Assembly: GCA_945957605.1 (NCBI GenBank)
Contig: CAMFLR010000001.1
Location: forward strand, 868,001-932,000
Direction: 5' to 3'
Source: an uncultured Isosphaeraceae bacterium
Lineage (GTDB): Bacteria > Planctomycetota > Planctomycetia > Isosphaerales > Isosphaeraceae
Length of the DNA: 64,000 nucleotides
The translations under genes were made by a program, and so were the position numbers. This document shows, in pieces, positions 55,681-64,000 of this stretch (positions are counted from its first letter, which is position 1; each line of letters begins with the position of its first letter). Under the pieces are notes generated by a model, which made no database searches, was not told the DNA's origin, and was given only the letters and a program-made list of their open reading frames with translations.

Positions 55681-57771
55681 TCAGATCCGAAAGGCTCGCA
55701 AAATGATCAATTCGCCAACCGTGCAGGTCAGGCATCCCATCAACAGCCAGGCCCACAACGTATCTTCCTCATCTTCGAGTTGGTTGGCGTCGCGGTATGA
55801 TACGCGTCTATCTCCAACCAGGCGCCCTTGCAAAACGTTTGAAGTCAGCGGCGTCAGATCACTCTCCTGATCCGGCACCGCGGCAGCGATTGCGAATACG
55901 GCTTGGTCGCCGCGCATGATCCGCATCACTCCCGGAACACTGGCAGATGAAGCCCGAAGCGTAGGCCCGCTCCGTTCCTCGATCACCTCTGTCTCAGCAC
56001 TTGGAGGTACGATGCTCAGCCCCGATGGTGCACCTGCATCCGTCGGCAACGAAATCGCGAAAGGTTCGCCGCTCGCCACGGGCGCGGCGATGCTCCGATT
56101 CCCCAGCAGGAGGGCAGTCAGCTCTCCTACCAATGGAACAAAGGCTGGAGACGCGACGAGGTTCGAGGATCCCAGGTCGGCATTCAATATCGCCAGCGAC
56201 CCCGCGCCACTCGTCGAGATCACCAGGCACGCATTGCGATCGCCGTAGGTTGCTCTGACATCATCTGCGAGAGCATCTGGCAACGAACGCGTAACGAGAT
56301 CGGTCGAGAACCGCAATGGAGCGAGAACGGAGGCAAGCGTATCGCCGAAGATTTGGAATGGCGGTGCGTCGCGCCGATAGTCGGCGATGAATTGCATGGT
56401 GCGTGCCTGGGCGCGAGGTGCCGGAGCGAACTCAACTGGAAGGCGAAGCCGCATCCCTGCCTGGTCGGTCAGGCGCTTCAGATTTGCGGCGTCGGCAGCT
56501 TCAGACGCAATGTAGAAAACCCCTTTACCGCGCCGGAGAAGATCGGAGAATTTCGCGAGCATCTCTCCCGATAGCTGGCCCGGGTGATCGAGCACGATAA
56601 GGTCGGCGGTACTCAAAAGTTCTCGATCAACCTCGTTGGGATCAAAACGTACGACGCGAGGGCTGGGTCGATTGTCGCGTACTTCGGTGGGGACGAGTGC
56701 TCGTTCGAGGTAATAGCTCGAAGTCGGGCGTGCGTTGGCATTTTGTCTCGTCAGGAGCGCAAAGACGGGAGGCGGACGTACGTCGATAACAAACGCACGT
56801 TCGTCGTCTTCCGGTAGAGCGTCATCATTTGCAATCAGCTTCGCTCGACCGATTTGCCATCCTATGGCGCGGGGCACCGCCTCGGTTACGAGTGTGGTGC
56901 GCCCGTCCGCCAGACAAACACCTTCCGCCCGGTACGATGCCTCGCCAAAAGTCAGCTCCACCTCAATTCGCCGGCTGGCGGTCGTGTAGTTGCCGACTTC
57001 AACCTCGATCTGAAACCCTCGTCCCTGTTCGGCTCGCCCGGTGCTGCCGATACGAAGAATTCCCACATTGGGAGGTGTCTCCGCGGCCCCAGTAAATTCG
57101 AGTTTGAGGATCGTTCCCTGCGGTAAGACCGAAAAATCTGCAGACGCCCACTGCCTGCGTTGAAAATCACTGATGATCACCAGTTCGCGACGTTCGGAAG
57201 CTCCCCCACTTCCGCTCGTAAGCAACCGCACCGCGGCGCTGAGGGCGGCCTGCACGTTGAGTCGCTCTGGTCGAGGACCGGCCTTGCCGAGTTCGTCGCG
57301 CAAGGCGCCGAAGTTGCTCGATGGTCGCTCGAAAACAGGACGAGCCGTCGCTCCGGCGAGGATCAGGTCGCCGAGCAAATCAGGACGGAAGGCCAGGTGG
57401 TTTGCCGCGAGAGACCTGGCACGCTCGAACGCCTGGATCCCGCCACTTCGAGCCGCCATACTCTGGCTCACATCGAGCAGAACCACGCGCGTCGCACTTC
57501 CTGTCTCTTCTTCAAGCGTCGATGCCTTGCGGCCAAAAAGCGGACGTGCGACGGCGATTGCAAGCAGAACGATTGCCGCGGTCCTCGCGGCCAGAATCAA
57601 AAAATCGCGCAAGCGATGCCGCGCTTTCCGTTGCTGAATCGCTTGCAAAACGAATCGCACGGTTGATAGCTCAAATACGACTGGCCGCGGACGAGTCAGC
57701 CAATGAATCAACACCGGCAGACCTGCTGCCAGAATTCCGACGATGATTGCCCAAGGGTTCAAGAAGGCCAT
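55681..57771 (-). CDS. BatA-like vWA membrane protein
   Basis: This 696-residue protein opens with the BatA N-terminal domain (MAFLNPWAIIVGILAAGLPV, then the RPLFGRK segment) and carries a vWA MIDAS DVSQSMA near residue 100. The middle has predicted beta-rich domains and the C-terminus a final span. Bat proteins act with MoxR ATPases in the assembly or stress tolerance of the envelope in several phyla. It is separated by 60 bases from the DUF58 gene and by 7 bases from the next vWA gene. Confidence 0.9.
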   Translation of the reverse strand: MAFLNPWAIIVGILAAGLPVLIHWLTRPRPVVFELSTVRFVLQAIQQRKARHRLRDFLILAARTAAIVLLAIAVARPLFGRKASTLEEETGSATRVVLLDVSQSMAARSGGIQAFERARSLAANHLAFRPDLLGDLILAGATARPVFERPSSNFGALRDELGKAGPRPERLNVQAALSAAVRLLTSGSGGASERRELVIISDFQRRQWASADFSVLPQGTILKLEFTGAAETPPNVGILRIGSTGRAEQGRGFQIEVEVGNYTTASRRIEVELTFGEASYRAEGVCLADGRTTLVTEAVPRAIGWQIGRAKLIANDDALPEDDERAFVIDVRPPPVFALLTRQNANARPTSSYYLERALVPTEVRDNRPSPRVVRFDPNEVDRELLSTADLIVLDHPGQLSGEMLAKFSDLLRRGKGVFYIASEAADAANLKRLTDQAGMRLRLPVEFAPAPRAQARTMQFIADYRRDAPPFQIFGDTLASVLAPLRFSTDLVTRSLPDALADDVRATYGDRNACLVISTSGAGSLAILNADLGSSNLVASPAFVPLVGELTALLLGNRSIAAPVASGEPFAISLPTDAGAPSGLSIVPPSAETEVIEERSGPTLRASSASVPGVMRIMRGDQAVFAIAAAVPDQESDLTPLTSNVLQGRLVGDRRVSYRDANQLEDEEDTLWAWLLMGCLTCTVGELIILRAFRI

Positions 57772-57831
57772 TGAGAATCTCAGTCCGGAACAGCGACAAA
57801 AGGCGAATCGATCGCCGCTTCGGGCGCGTCG

Positions 57832-58743
57832 CTAACCCGAGCGTTCGACCAGAAAACTTCCCAGCGTTTGCAGGTATGGAATCGCTGTCGAAACACGGCG
57901 ATACTCGCAGCCAGTTCCCAACGCCAACGACCGAACCGTAGCGACGTGCGTTTCGAATTGTTGGCTGTATAAATCGTGGATCTCCGCGGTCGACGCATCG
58001 ACCATTCCATCGTTTTCAAGACCGGCGAAGCGAAAGGCGGTACCGGAAGGGAGCCGCTCTTCATCCGGATGGATGATGTGTAGGAGAATTACCTCAAACT
58101 GCCGATGCCGAAACAGGCGGATCGCGCGAAACGCGTCTTCGAGATCCTCGTCGAGGAAGTCGCTCATCACCACCAAAACACCGCGCTGGCTGAGTCGCTG
58201 ATAGAGTTCGCGAATCCCGTTGCCCAGTCGCGTAACAGGAACGGTCTCCATCGACTCAACCGCGTCGAGCACGCGTGCGACGTGACCAGATGTGCCACCT
58301 GGTGGCAGGAACGACGCGAGGCCGTCGGACACGACCGCAAGTCCTACTTGATCCTGTTGACAACCAATCAAATGAGCCAAACTTGACGCGAGGAACTGCA
58401 CATATTTCAACTTCGTTCCGCCGTCGCGCCGACTATCATTGGCACCGAAGCGCATCGAGCCACTCGCATCAATCACGAGCGTACAAACGAGGTTGGTCTC
58501 TTCCTGATACAGCCGAACATAAGCTCGGCCGGTGCGGGCCAAAACCTTCCAATCGAGTCGACGCAGATCCTCACCGGCAACATATTCACGATAATCGACG
58601 AATTCGCCGGATCCACTCTTGGCGTGCGATTGATGCTTTCCGCTGTAAGAACCTTCGATTCGATGCCTCGGAGCAAATCGCATCCGCGAGAGGGTCGCAA
58701 GTGCGCGTAAATCGAGGAATCTCCGCCCCGCGGTCGCGGTCAT
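57832..58743 (-). CDS. DUF58 family protein
   Basis: This 303-residue cytosolic protein has the DUF58 signature YREYVAGEDLRRLDWKVLARTGRAYVRLYQEETN and a vWA-like fold (LVIDASGSMRFG, DxSGS). It overlaps moxR by 4 bases (ATGA). DUF58 proteins are thought to act with MoxR and vWA proteins as a chaperone-like module. Direct function is unknown. Confidence 0.93.
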   Translation of the reverse strand: MTATAGRRFLDLRALATLSRMRFAPRHRIEGSYSGKHQSHAKSGSGEFVDYREYVAGEDLRRLDWKVLARTGRAYVRLYQEETNLVCTLVIDASGSMRFGANDSRRDGGTKLKYVQFLASSLAHLIGCQQDQVGLAVVSDGLASFLPPGGTSGHVARVLDAVESMETVPVTRLGNGIRELYQRLSQRGVLVVMSDFLDEDLEDAFRAIRLFRHRQFEVILLHIIHPDEERLPSGTAFRFAGLENDGMVDASTAEIHDLYSQQFETHVATVRSLALGTGCEYRRVSTAIPYLQTLGSFLVERSG

Positions 58744-59744
58744 GACGTGACCTCGCGGAGAAGCGACTCAATAATTGTCTGAACGCTGATCCCGTCGCCG
58801 ACTGCCCGATGGTTCGCGATCATCCGGTGCCGTAATACAGGAATCGCAAGCGCTCGCACATCTTCGATCGTCGGAACTGTACGATCTTGCAACAGAGCTC
58901 GGGCTTTCGCTGCAAGCACGAGATTCTGCGAGCCGCGCGGCCCTGCACCCCAAGCCACATAATCCTTGACGAAACGTCCCGACCTCTCGTCTGTCGGTCG
59001 ACTGGCGCCACACAAACGCACAGCGTACGAGGCGACGACGCGAGGAACTGGAACCGCCAAAATCAGGTTGCGCAGCTGCAAGAGAGTCTCGCGATCAAAC
59101 ACGGCTTCGGGCAACTGAGGTGCGCTGCTGGTAGTTTTGAGAACGATTTCCTCTTCTTGGTCCGGCGTGGGATAGTCGATCTGAATCTCCATCATGAACC
59201 GATCGAGTTGTGCTTCGGGCAGAGGATAAGTTCCCTCCTGCTCGATTGGATTCTGAGTGGCGATCACCAGGAACGGCTCAGCGAGGTTGTGAGTTTGACC
59301 TCCGACCGTAACGTGCCGCTCCGCCATCGCTTCAAGCAAGGCCGACTGCGTTTTGGGAGCGGCGCGGTTGATCTCATCGGCGAGCACGAGATTCGCAAAG
59401 ACCGGTCCGGGCCGAAACACCAGCTTGGGTGAATCCGTCTGTTCCTCTCGCCCGAGTAGTTCGTACCCCGTGATGTCCGACGGCATCAAGTCTGGCGTGA
59501 ACTGGATTCGCGAGAATTTCCATCGAAACGCCGACGCCAAGGCTTTCACCATGAGCGTCTTGGCAAGCCCGGGGACGCCCACTAACAGCGCGTGCGAACC
59601 AGTTAACGCGCATAGCAAAATCAAGTCGATCGTCTCGTCCTGGCCGACGATAATCTGATGCAAACTTGAGCGAATCATCCGAACTCGGTCGGCGAATTCC
59701 TCAACCTGTGCCCTCGCGAGTACCATCGGCTCGGTGTCTGCCAT
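58740..59744 (-). CDS. moxR: MoxR-type AAA+ ATPase
   Basis: This 334-residue AAA+ ATPase starts at ATG 59744 with GGAG seven bases before it. It has Walker A GVPGLAKT (56-63), Walker B LVLADEIN, a sensor motif (VIATQNPIEQEGTYPLPEAQLDRFM) and a C-terminal lid. MoxR ATPases act as chaperones for the maturation of vWA-containing complexes. It is the first gene of the cluster on this strand, so it probably starts the operon. Confidence 0.95.
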   Translation of the reverse strand: MADTEPMVLARAQVEEFADRVRMIRSSLHQIIVGQDETIDLILLCALTGSHALLVGVPGLAKTLMVKALASAFRWKFSRIQFTPDLMPSDITGYELLGREEQTDSPKLVFRPGPVFANLVLADEINRAAPKTQSALLEAMAERHVTVGGQTHNLAEPFLVIATQNPIEQEGTYPLPEAQLDRFMMEIQIDYPTPDQEEEIVLKTTSSAPQLPEAVFDRETLLQLRNLILAVPVPRVVASYAVRLCGASRPTDERSGRFVKDYVAWGAGPRGSQNLVLAAKARALLQDRTVPTIEDVRALAIPVLRHRMIANHRAVGDGISVQTIIESLLREVTS

Positions 59745-60307
59745 CGACCGACTCCAACAAGAGAGTACCCAAGCCCCCAGGTTCATACTGGTGCTTGAAC
59801 AGACTCACCCCTAGCGGATTTGATGGAGATCTTTACCTCACGCGTTCCTGAACGTTATAGGTGCGGTCATTGATATGCAAGATTTATGAAAATGATCTCG
59901 TCGATTTTCTGCGATCAACTGCTACCGCTCAGGCAAAACAGCAGGGCACAACGATGCCCTATCCACCGGGAGGAAGGCATCAATCTGGATTGACGATCTG
60001 TTTTTATCTCAATCAATGAGACGCTGGAACAAATGGAATTATTCACAAACGAGATTTTTGGAGACTCGAGAGACGATCCAACTTTTTATCGCCCCAGCGG
60101 GAGCCTAAACGGAAATCCGAATCGCTCCCGCCGCACCATCTGCGAGCGGAAAGAGGCCGAAATAAAGCAAGGCACCTCGATATAAGAATACAAAAGCGTA
60201 CGTAGCCTGACAACGAATGCCTACTTCAGCGCAATCGTCAGACAGCAAAGGCCAAGCCTGGTAAACACCTCCGTTCAATTGTTCAAAATGACAAGTTCCT
60301 GTCGCCT
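59745..60307. other. Intergenic stretch, no gene recognised
   Basis: About 560 bases between the BlaR1-like gene and the moxR operon hold no convincing open frame. A 125-codon minus-strand frame from 60482 down to 60105 reads through the end of the BlaR1-like gene in another frame and has no support. AT-rich blocks near 60.0-60.08 kb could contain the moxR operon promoter, but no clear boxes were found. Confidence 0.55.
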
Positions 60308-63300
60308 CTATCGCTGCTTGCTCAGTTCCATCGCCTTGCCGAGCACCTGCTGAAGCGGACCAGACGCGACAATCAGCCCTTTGCCATCGACAACGACGGC
60401 ATGCGGAATCGCGTGAACGGCGAACTGGCCGAACGTGTCGCCCCATGCGCGAAGTCCCTCCCGGCTGGGAATATCGACACACGTCGGATAGCCAAGGTGA
60501 AACTCGTCGATCACCTTTTTCATCGCCTCGGGCTCGCTCCCTGGCGGGTGAATGCCGATCACGGTCAACCCAATTGCCTCACGCGCATCGTGTAGCATGG
60601 CGAGTTGAGGGAAATCGTTGCGACACGGCCCGCACCACTCGGCCCAGAAGTCGAGAACGACGACCTTGCCACGCAATGATTTCCACGTGAGCGGCGTGCT
60701 ATTAAGCCAGGTCCCGCCGGTCGGGAACTCAGGTGCGGGTTTACCGATCAGGGCATCAATCGCTTGCTGACGAGCCTTCTGCTCCTCGTCGCGAACCTTT
60801 GCCTCGGACTGGAGCGCCATGAAGCGCACAGGCGTGATTTCCGCAATGCCCTCCCGTTCTTGCTCGAACTGACCAAGATAATTCTGATCTTCATCGATCA
60901 CCCCGACCTTCGTTTTCGCGGGAACAACGACGTCGCGAAACAACGCCTCGTCGACTTTGGGCGCGAGCAGTACCGACTGAACGTCAAAGTCACGACGCCA
61001 GTTAAGTTGTGCAATCCCCTGTGCGTTTTTCACCCAGTTGTCGAAAGCGAACAGACTGGACCGGAAGGGGTACCAGAGTCCCGGCGCAATTTCGCGGAGG
61101 TCGCTGCAACGGTAGATTCCACCAGGGATCGGCTGAAGGCCGAAATTGCCGCCGTAATGTTCCAGCTTGAGCGGGATGAAATTGCGATCGATCGCAAGCC
61201 ACAATGCCATGAAGCTCGAGGGCGGCTGCCCATCAGCGCCCACAGAAACTTCACCACGAAGCTTGACGCAGGGATGTCCGTCCAGATTCTCTTCGCCACA
61301 ATAACGGAATCTTAGCCGATATTTGTTCCGCTTATCATGCCAAGGTGAGACAAGCAGATCCGACAGTGGCCCATAGAGCCAGTCGTCGCGCAAAAGGAAC
61401 GTGTGCGGCCTGAGCACAGGAAGACCATCGTTTCGGCCTTCAGCTTTTTCGCCGCCGCCCTTTTGCAGGCTGGCCCCGATCTGCTTCGGCCGATCATCGC
61501 GACTGATTTCGCTAAGTCCTCGCGTCCACTGACCATCGAACGCCTTCATCTCAAGTTGTTCCGAATGCTTTCCGCCGGCTGTGTTGAACTGCAACTTACC
61601 CGTGAAATACTCGAGTTTGCCCTGGACGTTGGACCGCAGCTCATGCGTCGAGTCCGTGATGATTCCCTCCGTGCGCAGTCTTGTGCCGACATGGCGATAG
61701 TTATCGCGAGCGCGAACCTCCAGCTTCGAATATCGCATTTCCTCTTCGCGTACCTTGGCGACAATTTCCGCCAGCTTCGCCGTTTCGGTCGCAGCATCTG
61801 CAATCGGTTCTGGTAACGACGAACCGACGAGCGTTCCATCTTTGATCGCGAACACGGGAAGATCGGCAGGGATCTTGATATCTCGAAAGAACGCAACGTT
61901 GTGGTGCGGGTTGAGCGCGACCGACTCGACCACGGTCGTCGTTCGGCTTTGCACAACCTGCTTCTTCTGCCGAAGTGCGGCGGGGTCATAATTGACGACT
62001 GTTACCTTTGCCGGTAACCAGATTCCCGGCGCGGACTCGCGCATTTCATCGACGTGCATCTCGTGCATCAGCAAGTCGCCATACATCGACTTGGGCCAGG
62101 ATGCGAGTTCCTTCACGCAAATGTAGTTTCGCTTTGGAGCCAGCCAGAGGTATTGAAGCAACGGAGAGTCTTTCGAGTAGAACCAGCGGTTTACCCGAAG
62201 TTTGACACAGCGCAAACCGTCGACCATCTCCTCACCTTCGACGCGTGCCTCAACCTTCGTGAACTCATATCCGGTTCCCGTTTCGCGCGCAAAATGTGGA
62301 TACTTGGGGTGGGCGTGGATGGCATCGCCGCCGCTGAGATAAACCGATAAAGGGAAATTCAACGAGTAATGGATCAACGGAATACAGTGCGCGGGATATA
62401 CGTCGGGATGCTCGAAGCGACCGATGTTGACGCTTACGCTTTGGTCCGGAATCACGGTTCGAGTTTGCTCACCGTCGTAGGCCGAGACTAATTCCGTACG
62501 ACGGTCGGTCTTGAAGTGGCGGCCGCTTACCTCGTCGCGGAGAAAGATGCGGTCGCCTTCAAGGACGACATTGCGCGAGATTTGCGAGGTGACTTCGCCG
62601 GGTACCTCGAGTGCCTTTGGATCGACCTGACGCGTTGTCATCTGCAGCACATATTCGATATTCTTGTATTTCTCCTCCTCAGCCCGTAGCGAAGAAATCA
62701 CTTCCTTGAGATCCGACGGAAATGCCGCCTCTTCTTTGGCGGCCGCCGCGGGATTCGCTATCTGCGCGGCCACGGCCGTGCGCGAGAGTTCGGCCGCACC
62801 AGCGATGACCGACACGCTCACGACGAATAGTCCGAGCACAAACCTGAGCGGCCAACGCGGCAAGCATCGCGACGAGCCTGGTGAGGTGTCGATCCATTCC
62901 AGTCGCCGGCTGAGATCCGAGGCGTTTGCCATCGACAGTCCCAACGCGGACGCAGGACGGCGAACCAGTCCGGATGCAACCTGTACGAGCGCGGCGCGGT
63001 ACATGGGCGCCCCTCCTAGACCATGGACACACAGGTCATCGCACGCCTGCTCGCGCACGGCGCGGATGGCGTGGCTCATGAACCAAACGAGCGGGTGCGG
63101 CCAGTAGAGGATTTGCGCGAGCGATCGCAACACGTTCCACAAGAAGTCGCCTCGGCGAACATGCCCCAGCTCGTGCAGGAGAATCGCATCGATCAGTTCG
63201 GGATCGGATTGCTGCCCCGCTCTGCCGGTCAGCGATCGCGGCAAAATAACCGCTGGACGCAGATGCCCAACCATGACTGGAACTGAAACACGGTCCGACA

Positions 63301-63982
63301 TGAGCAGCTCAACTCGACGACTCAGCCCAAGATGAGCGCCCCAGCGATCTCTCGCCTCTAGCCAGATAGCCGATTCAACAGCGACGCAGCCACTTCGCAG
63401 TCGACCGACTGCCACCAACGATCCGATCAGGCGTAGGAACATTAGCCCAGCGACCGCACCATAAACGCTGATGATCAGCCACTCCCAACCCAGTCGAACC
63501 CTAGTTCCAGCCGAAGCGCTCAATTCCTCGCGAGTGGCAGACGCTGCGGTGCGATTAGCCCCTGGTTCGGCCGCTTCCGGCGATCGCGCAGACAACGATG
63601 TCGAAGTCTGCGACGTCTGCCCGCTGATGGGTGTCACATCGGGAAGATCGCGAGCAGCCTGAGGCGAAAGGCCGCCGACATTCGCCTGATCCACAATCTC
63701 CGGCTGGGTTTGTTGAACCGGGTTGATTTGCGATGCAGCTTGAATCCCAGGCGGCAACGATATTTTGATTCGTGGAAGAGCCAGACCGATCAAAGGCAAG
63801 CAGAGCAACCCCAGCACACCCGCGTTCCATAGTGACGACCGCGCTAACGCACTCCGACGACCCAGCGTGGCGTGCGCAACCCAGCAGATCAACAGTAAGA
63901 CTGTCGCTCTGATACCGACGCTCGCGCCGAACGTGATCAAAGCACGAGCCTCGAAATTCGTCGGTTCGAAAACGTCGATCAT
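60308..63982 (-). CDS. BlaR1-type M56 metallopeptidase fused to lipoprotein-sorting-like region and TlpA-like thioredoxin
   Basis: This 1224-residue fusion begins with a BlaR1/MecR1 M56 domain: about four spans and the zinc motif HELGH (His270-Glu271-Leu-Gly-His274). A span near residue 385 leads to a periplasmic region with two related halves of the LolA/outer-membrane lipoprotein-sorting type ('EDKYKNIEYVLQMTTR' near 430; 'EEMRYSKLEVRARDNY' near 740). A thioredoxin domain with CGPC (1117-1120) ends the protein. BlaR1 normally senses beta-lactams and derepresses BlaI; a BlaI-like repressor gene is expected just upstream (beyond the window), but is not seen. The combination with a TlpA-like end is a planctomycete-type architecture. 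Its signal is unknown. Confidence 0.87.
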   Translation of the reverse strand: MIDVFEPTNFEARALITFGASVGIRATVLLLICWVAHATLGRRSALARSSLWNAGVLGLLCLPLIGLALPRIKISLPPGIQAASQINPVQQTQPEIVDQANVGGLSPQAARDLPDVTPISGQTSQTSTSLSARSPEAAEPGANRTAASATREELSASAGTRVRLGWEWLIISVYGAVAGLMFLRLIGSLVAVGRLRSGCVAVESAIWLEARDRWGAHLGLSRRVELLMSDRVSVPVMVGHLRPAVILPRSLTGRAGQQSDPELIDAILLHELGHVRRGDFLWNVLRSLAQILYWPHPLVWFMSHAIRAVREQACDDLCVHGLGGAPMYRAALVQVASGLVRRPASALGLSMANASDLSRRLEWIDTSPGSSRCLPRWPLRFVLGLFVVSVSVIAGAAELSRTAVAAQIANPAAAAKEEAAFPSDLKEVISSLRAEEEKYKNIEYVLQMTTRQVDPKALEVPGEVTSQISRNVVLEGDRIFLRDEVSGRHFKTDRRTELVSAYDGEQTRTVIPDQSVSVNIGRFEHPDVYPAHCIPLIHYSLNFPLSVYLSGGDAIHAHPKYPHFARETGTGYEFTKVEARVEGEEMVDGLRCVKLRVNRWFYSKDSPLLQYLWLAPKRNYICVKELASWPKSMYGDLLMHEMHVDEMRESAPGIWLPAKVTVVNYDPAALRQKKQVVQSRTTTVVESVALNPHHNVAFFRDIKIPADLPVFAIKDGTLVGSSLPEPIADAATETAKLAEIVAKVREEEMRYSKLEVRARDNYRHVGTRLRTEGIITDSTHELRSNVQGKLEYFTGKLQFNTAGGKHSEQLEMKAFDGQWTRGLSEISRDDRPKQIGASLQKGGGEKAEGRNDGLPVLRPHTFLLRDDWLYGPLSDLLVSPWHDKRNKYRLRFRYCGEENLDGHPCVKLRGEVSVGADGQPPSSFMALWLAIDRNFIPLKLEHYGGNFGLQPIPGGIYRCSDLREIAPGLWYPFRSSLFAFDNWVKNAQGIAQLNWRRDFDVQSVLLAPKVDEALFRDVVVPAKTKVGVIDEDQNYLGQFEQEREGIAEITPVRFMALQSEAKVRDEEQKARQQAIDALIGKPAPEFPTGGTWLNSTPLTWKSLRGKVVVLDFWAEWCGPCRNDFPQLAMLHDAREAIGLTVIGIHPPGSEPEAMKKVIDEFHLGYPTCVDIPSREGLRAWGDTFGQFAVHAIPHAVVVDGKGLIVASGPLQQVLGKAMELSKQR

Positions 63983-64000
63983 GATTTCCCTCCATCGCGG

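Noticed and set aside
60105..60482. 125-codon minus-strand frame overlapping the end of the BlaR1-like gene
   Set aside because: It overlaps the conserved thioredoxin domain in another frame and has no recognisable features.

Overview
The window looks like planctomycete DNA, most likely of the Isosphaeraceae/Gemmataceae type. The evidence is a DUF1549/DUF1553 cytochrome-like gene followed by a DUF1501 gene, a long MoxR-DUF58-BatA-vWA-DUF4159 gene cluster, a BlaR1-like fusion protein, and a short protein with a LEPR-XLL-like N-terminus. No taxonomic search was possible, so this is a judgement from gene content.

Layout. (1) 1-11.8 kb is a metal-efflux region: a Cys-rich small protein cut by the window edge, a TolC lipoprotein, a CDF cation exporter, and a complete CusB-CusA-CusC (HME-RND) operon headed by another small Cys-containing secreted protein. 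(2) 12.07-13.0 kb is an IS5/IS427-type insertion sequence with an A7 slippery site. (3) 13.7-15.4 kb holds a VapBC toxin-antitoxin pair and a tyrosine recombinase. (4) 15.5-18.9 kb is an arsenic operon (arsR-arsM-arsC-like-acr3) with a palindromic operator. (5) 19.2-24.1 kb holds a NACHT-like NTPase with a C-terminal PD-(D/E)XK nuclease, followed by a small protein with mTERF-like repeats. (6) 24.4-33.5 kb is a plasmid-like backbone: a giant methyltransferase-helicase, a terminator, a repeat cluster, ParA and a small partner, RepA, and six iterons. (7) 34.1-37.9 kb is an SMC/Rad50-like ATPase fused to two LexA/S24-like domains. (8) 38.1-38.2 kb is the 3' part of a tRNA-Leu(GAG) gene plus its hairpin. 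(9) 38.4-64 kb is ordinary planctomycete chromosome.

The tRNA-Leu 3' fragment is on the + strand and is followed by a hairpin. This suggests that everything to its left belongs to one integrated element that entered the tRNA anticodon region. If so, the intact tRNA gene lies left of the window, and metal resistance, arsenic resistance, toxin-antitoxin, replication and partition genes and two probable defence proteins are all cargo of a plasmid-derived element longer than 38 kb.

The strongest candidate for a new system is the stand-alone SMC-like ATPase with tandem S24 peptidase-like domains. The first S24 copy has lost the Ser/Lys dyad and the second keeps it. Next is the NACHT-like protein, whose nuclease is at the C-terminus instead of the usual N-terminus.

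On the chromosomal side, the cluster from 59.7 kb down to 44.1 kb is tightly packed on the minus strand, with three 4-base ATGA-type overlaps. It probably forms one operon for a MoxR/vWA cell-envelope assembly machine, followed by envelope thioredoxin-HEAT, multiheme cytochrome and SIMPL-domain proteins.
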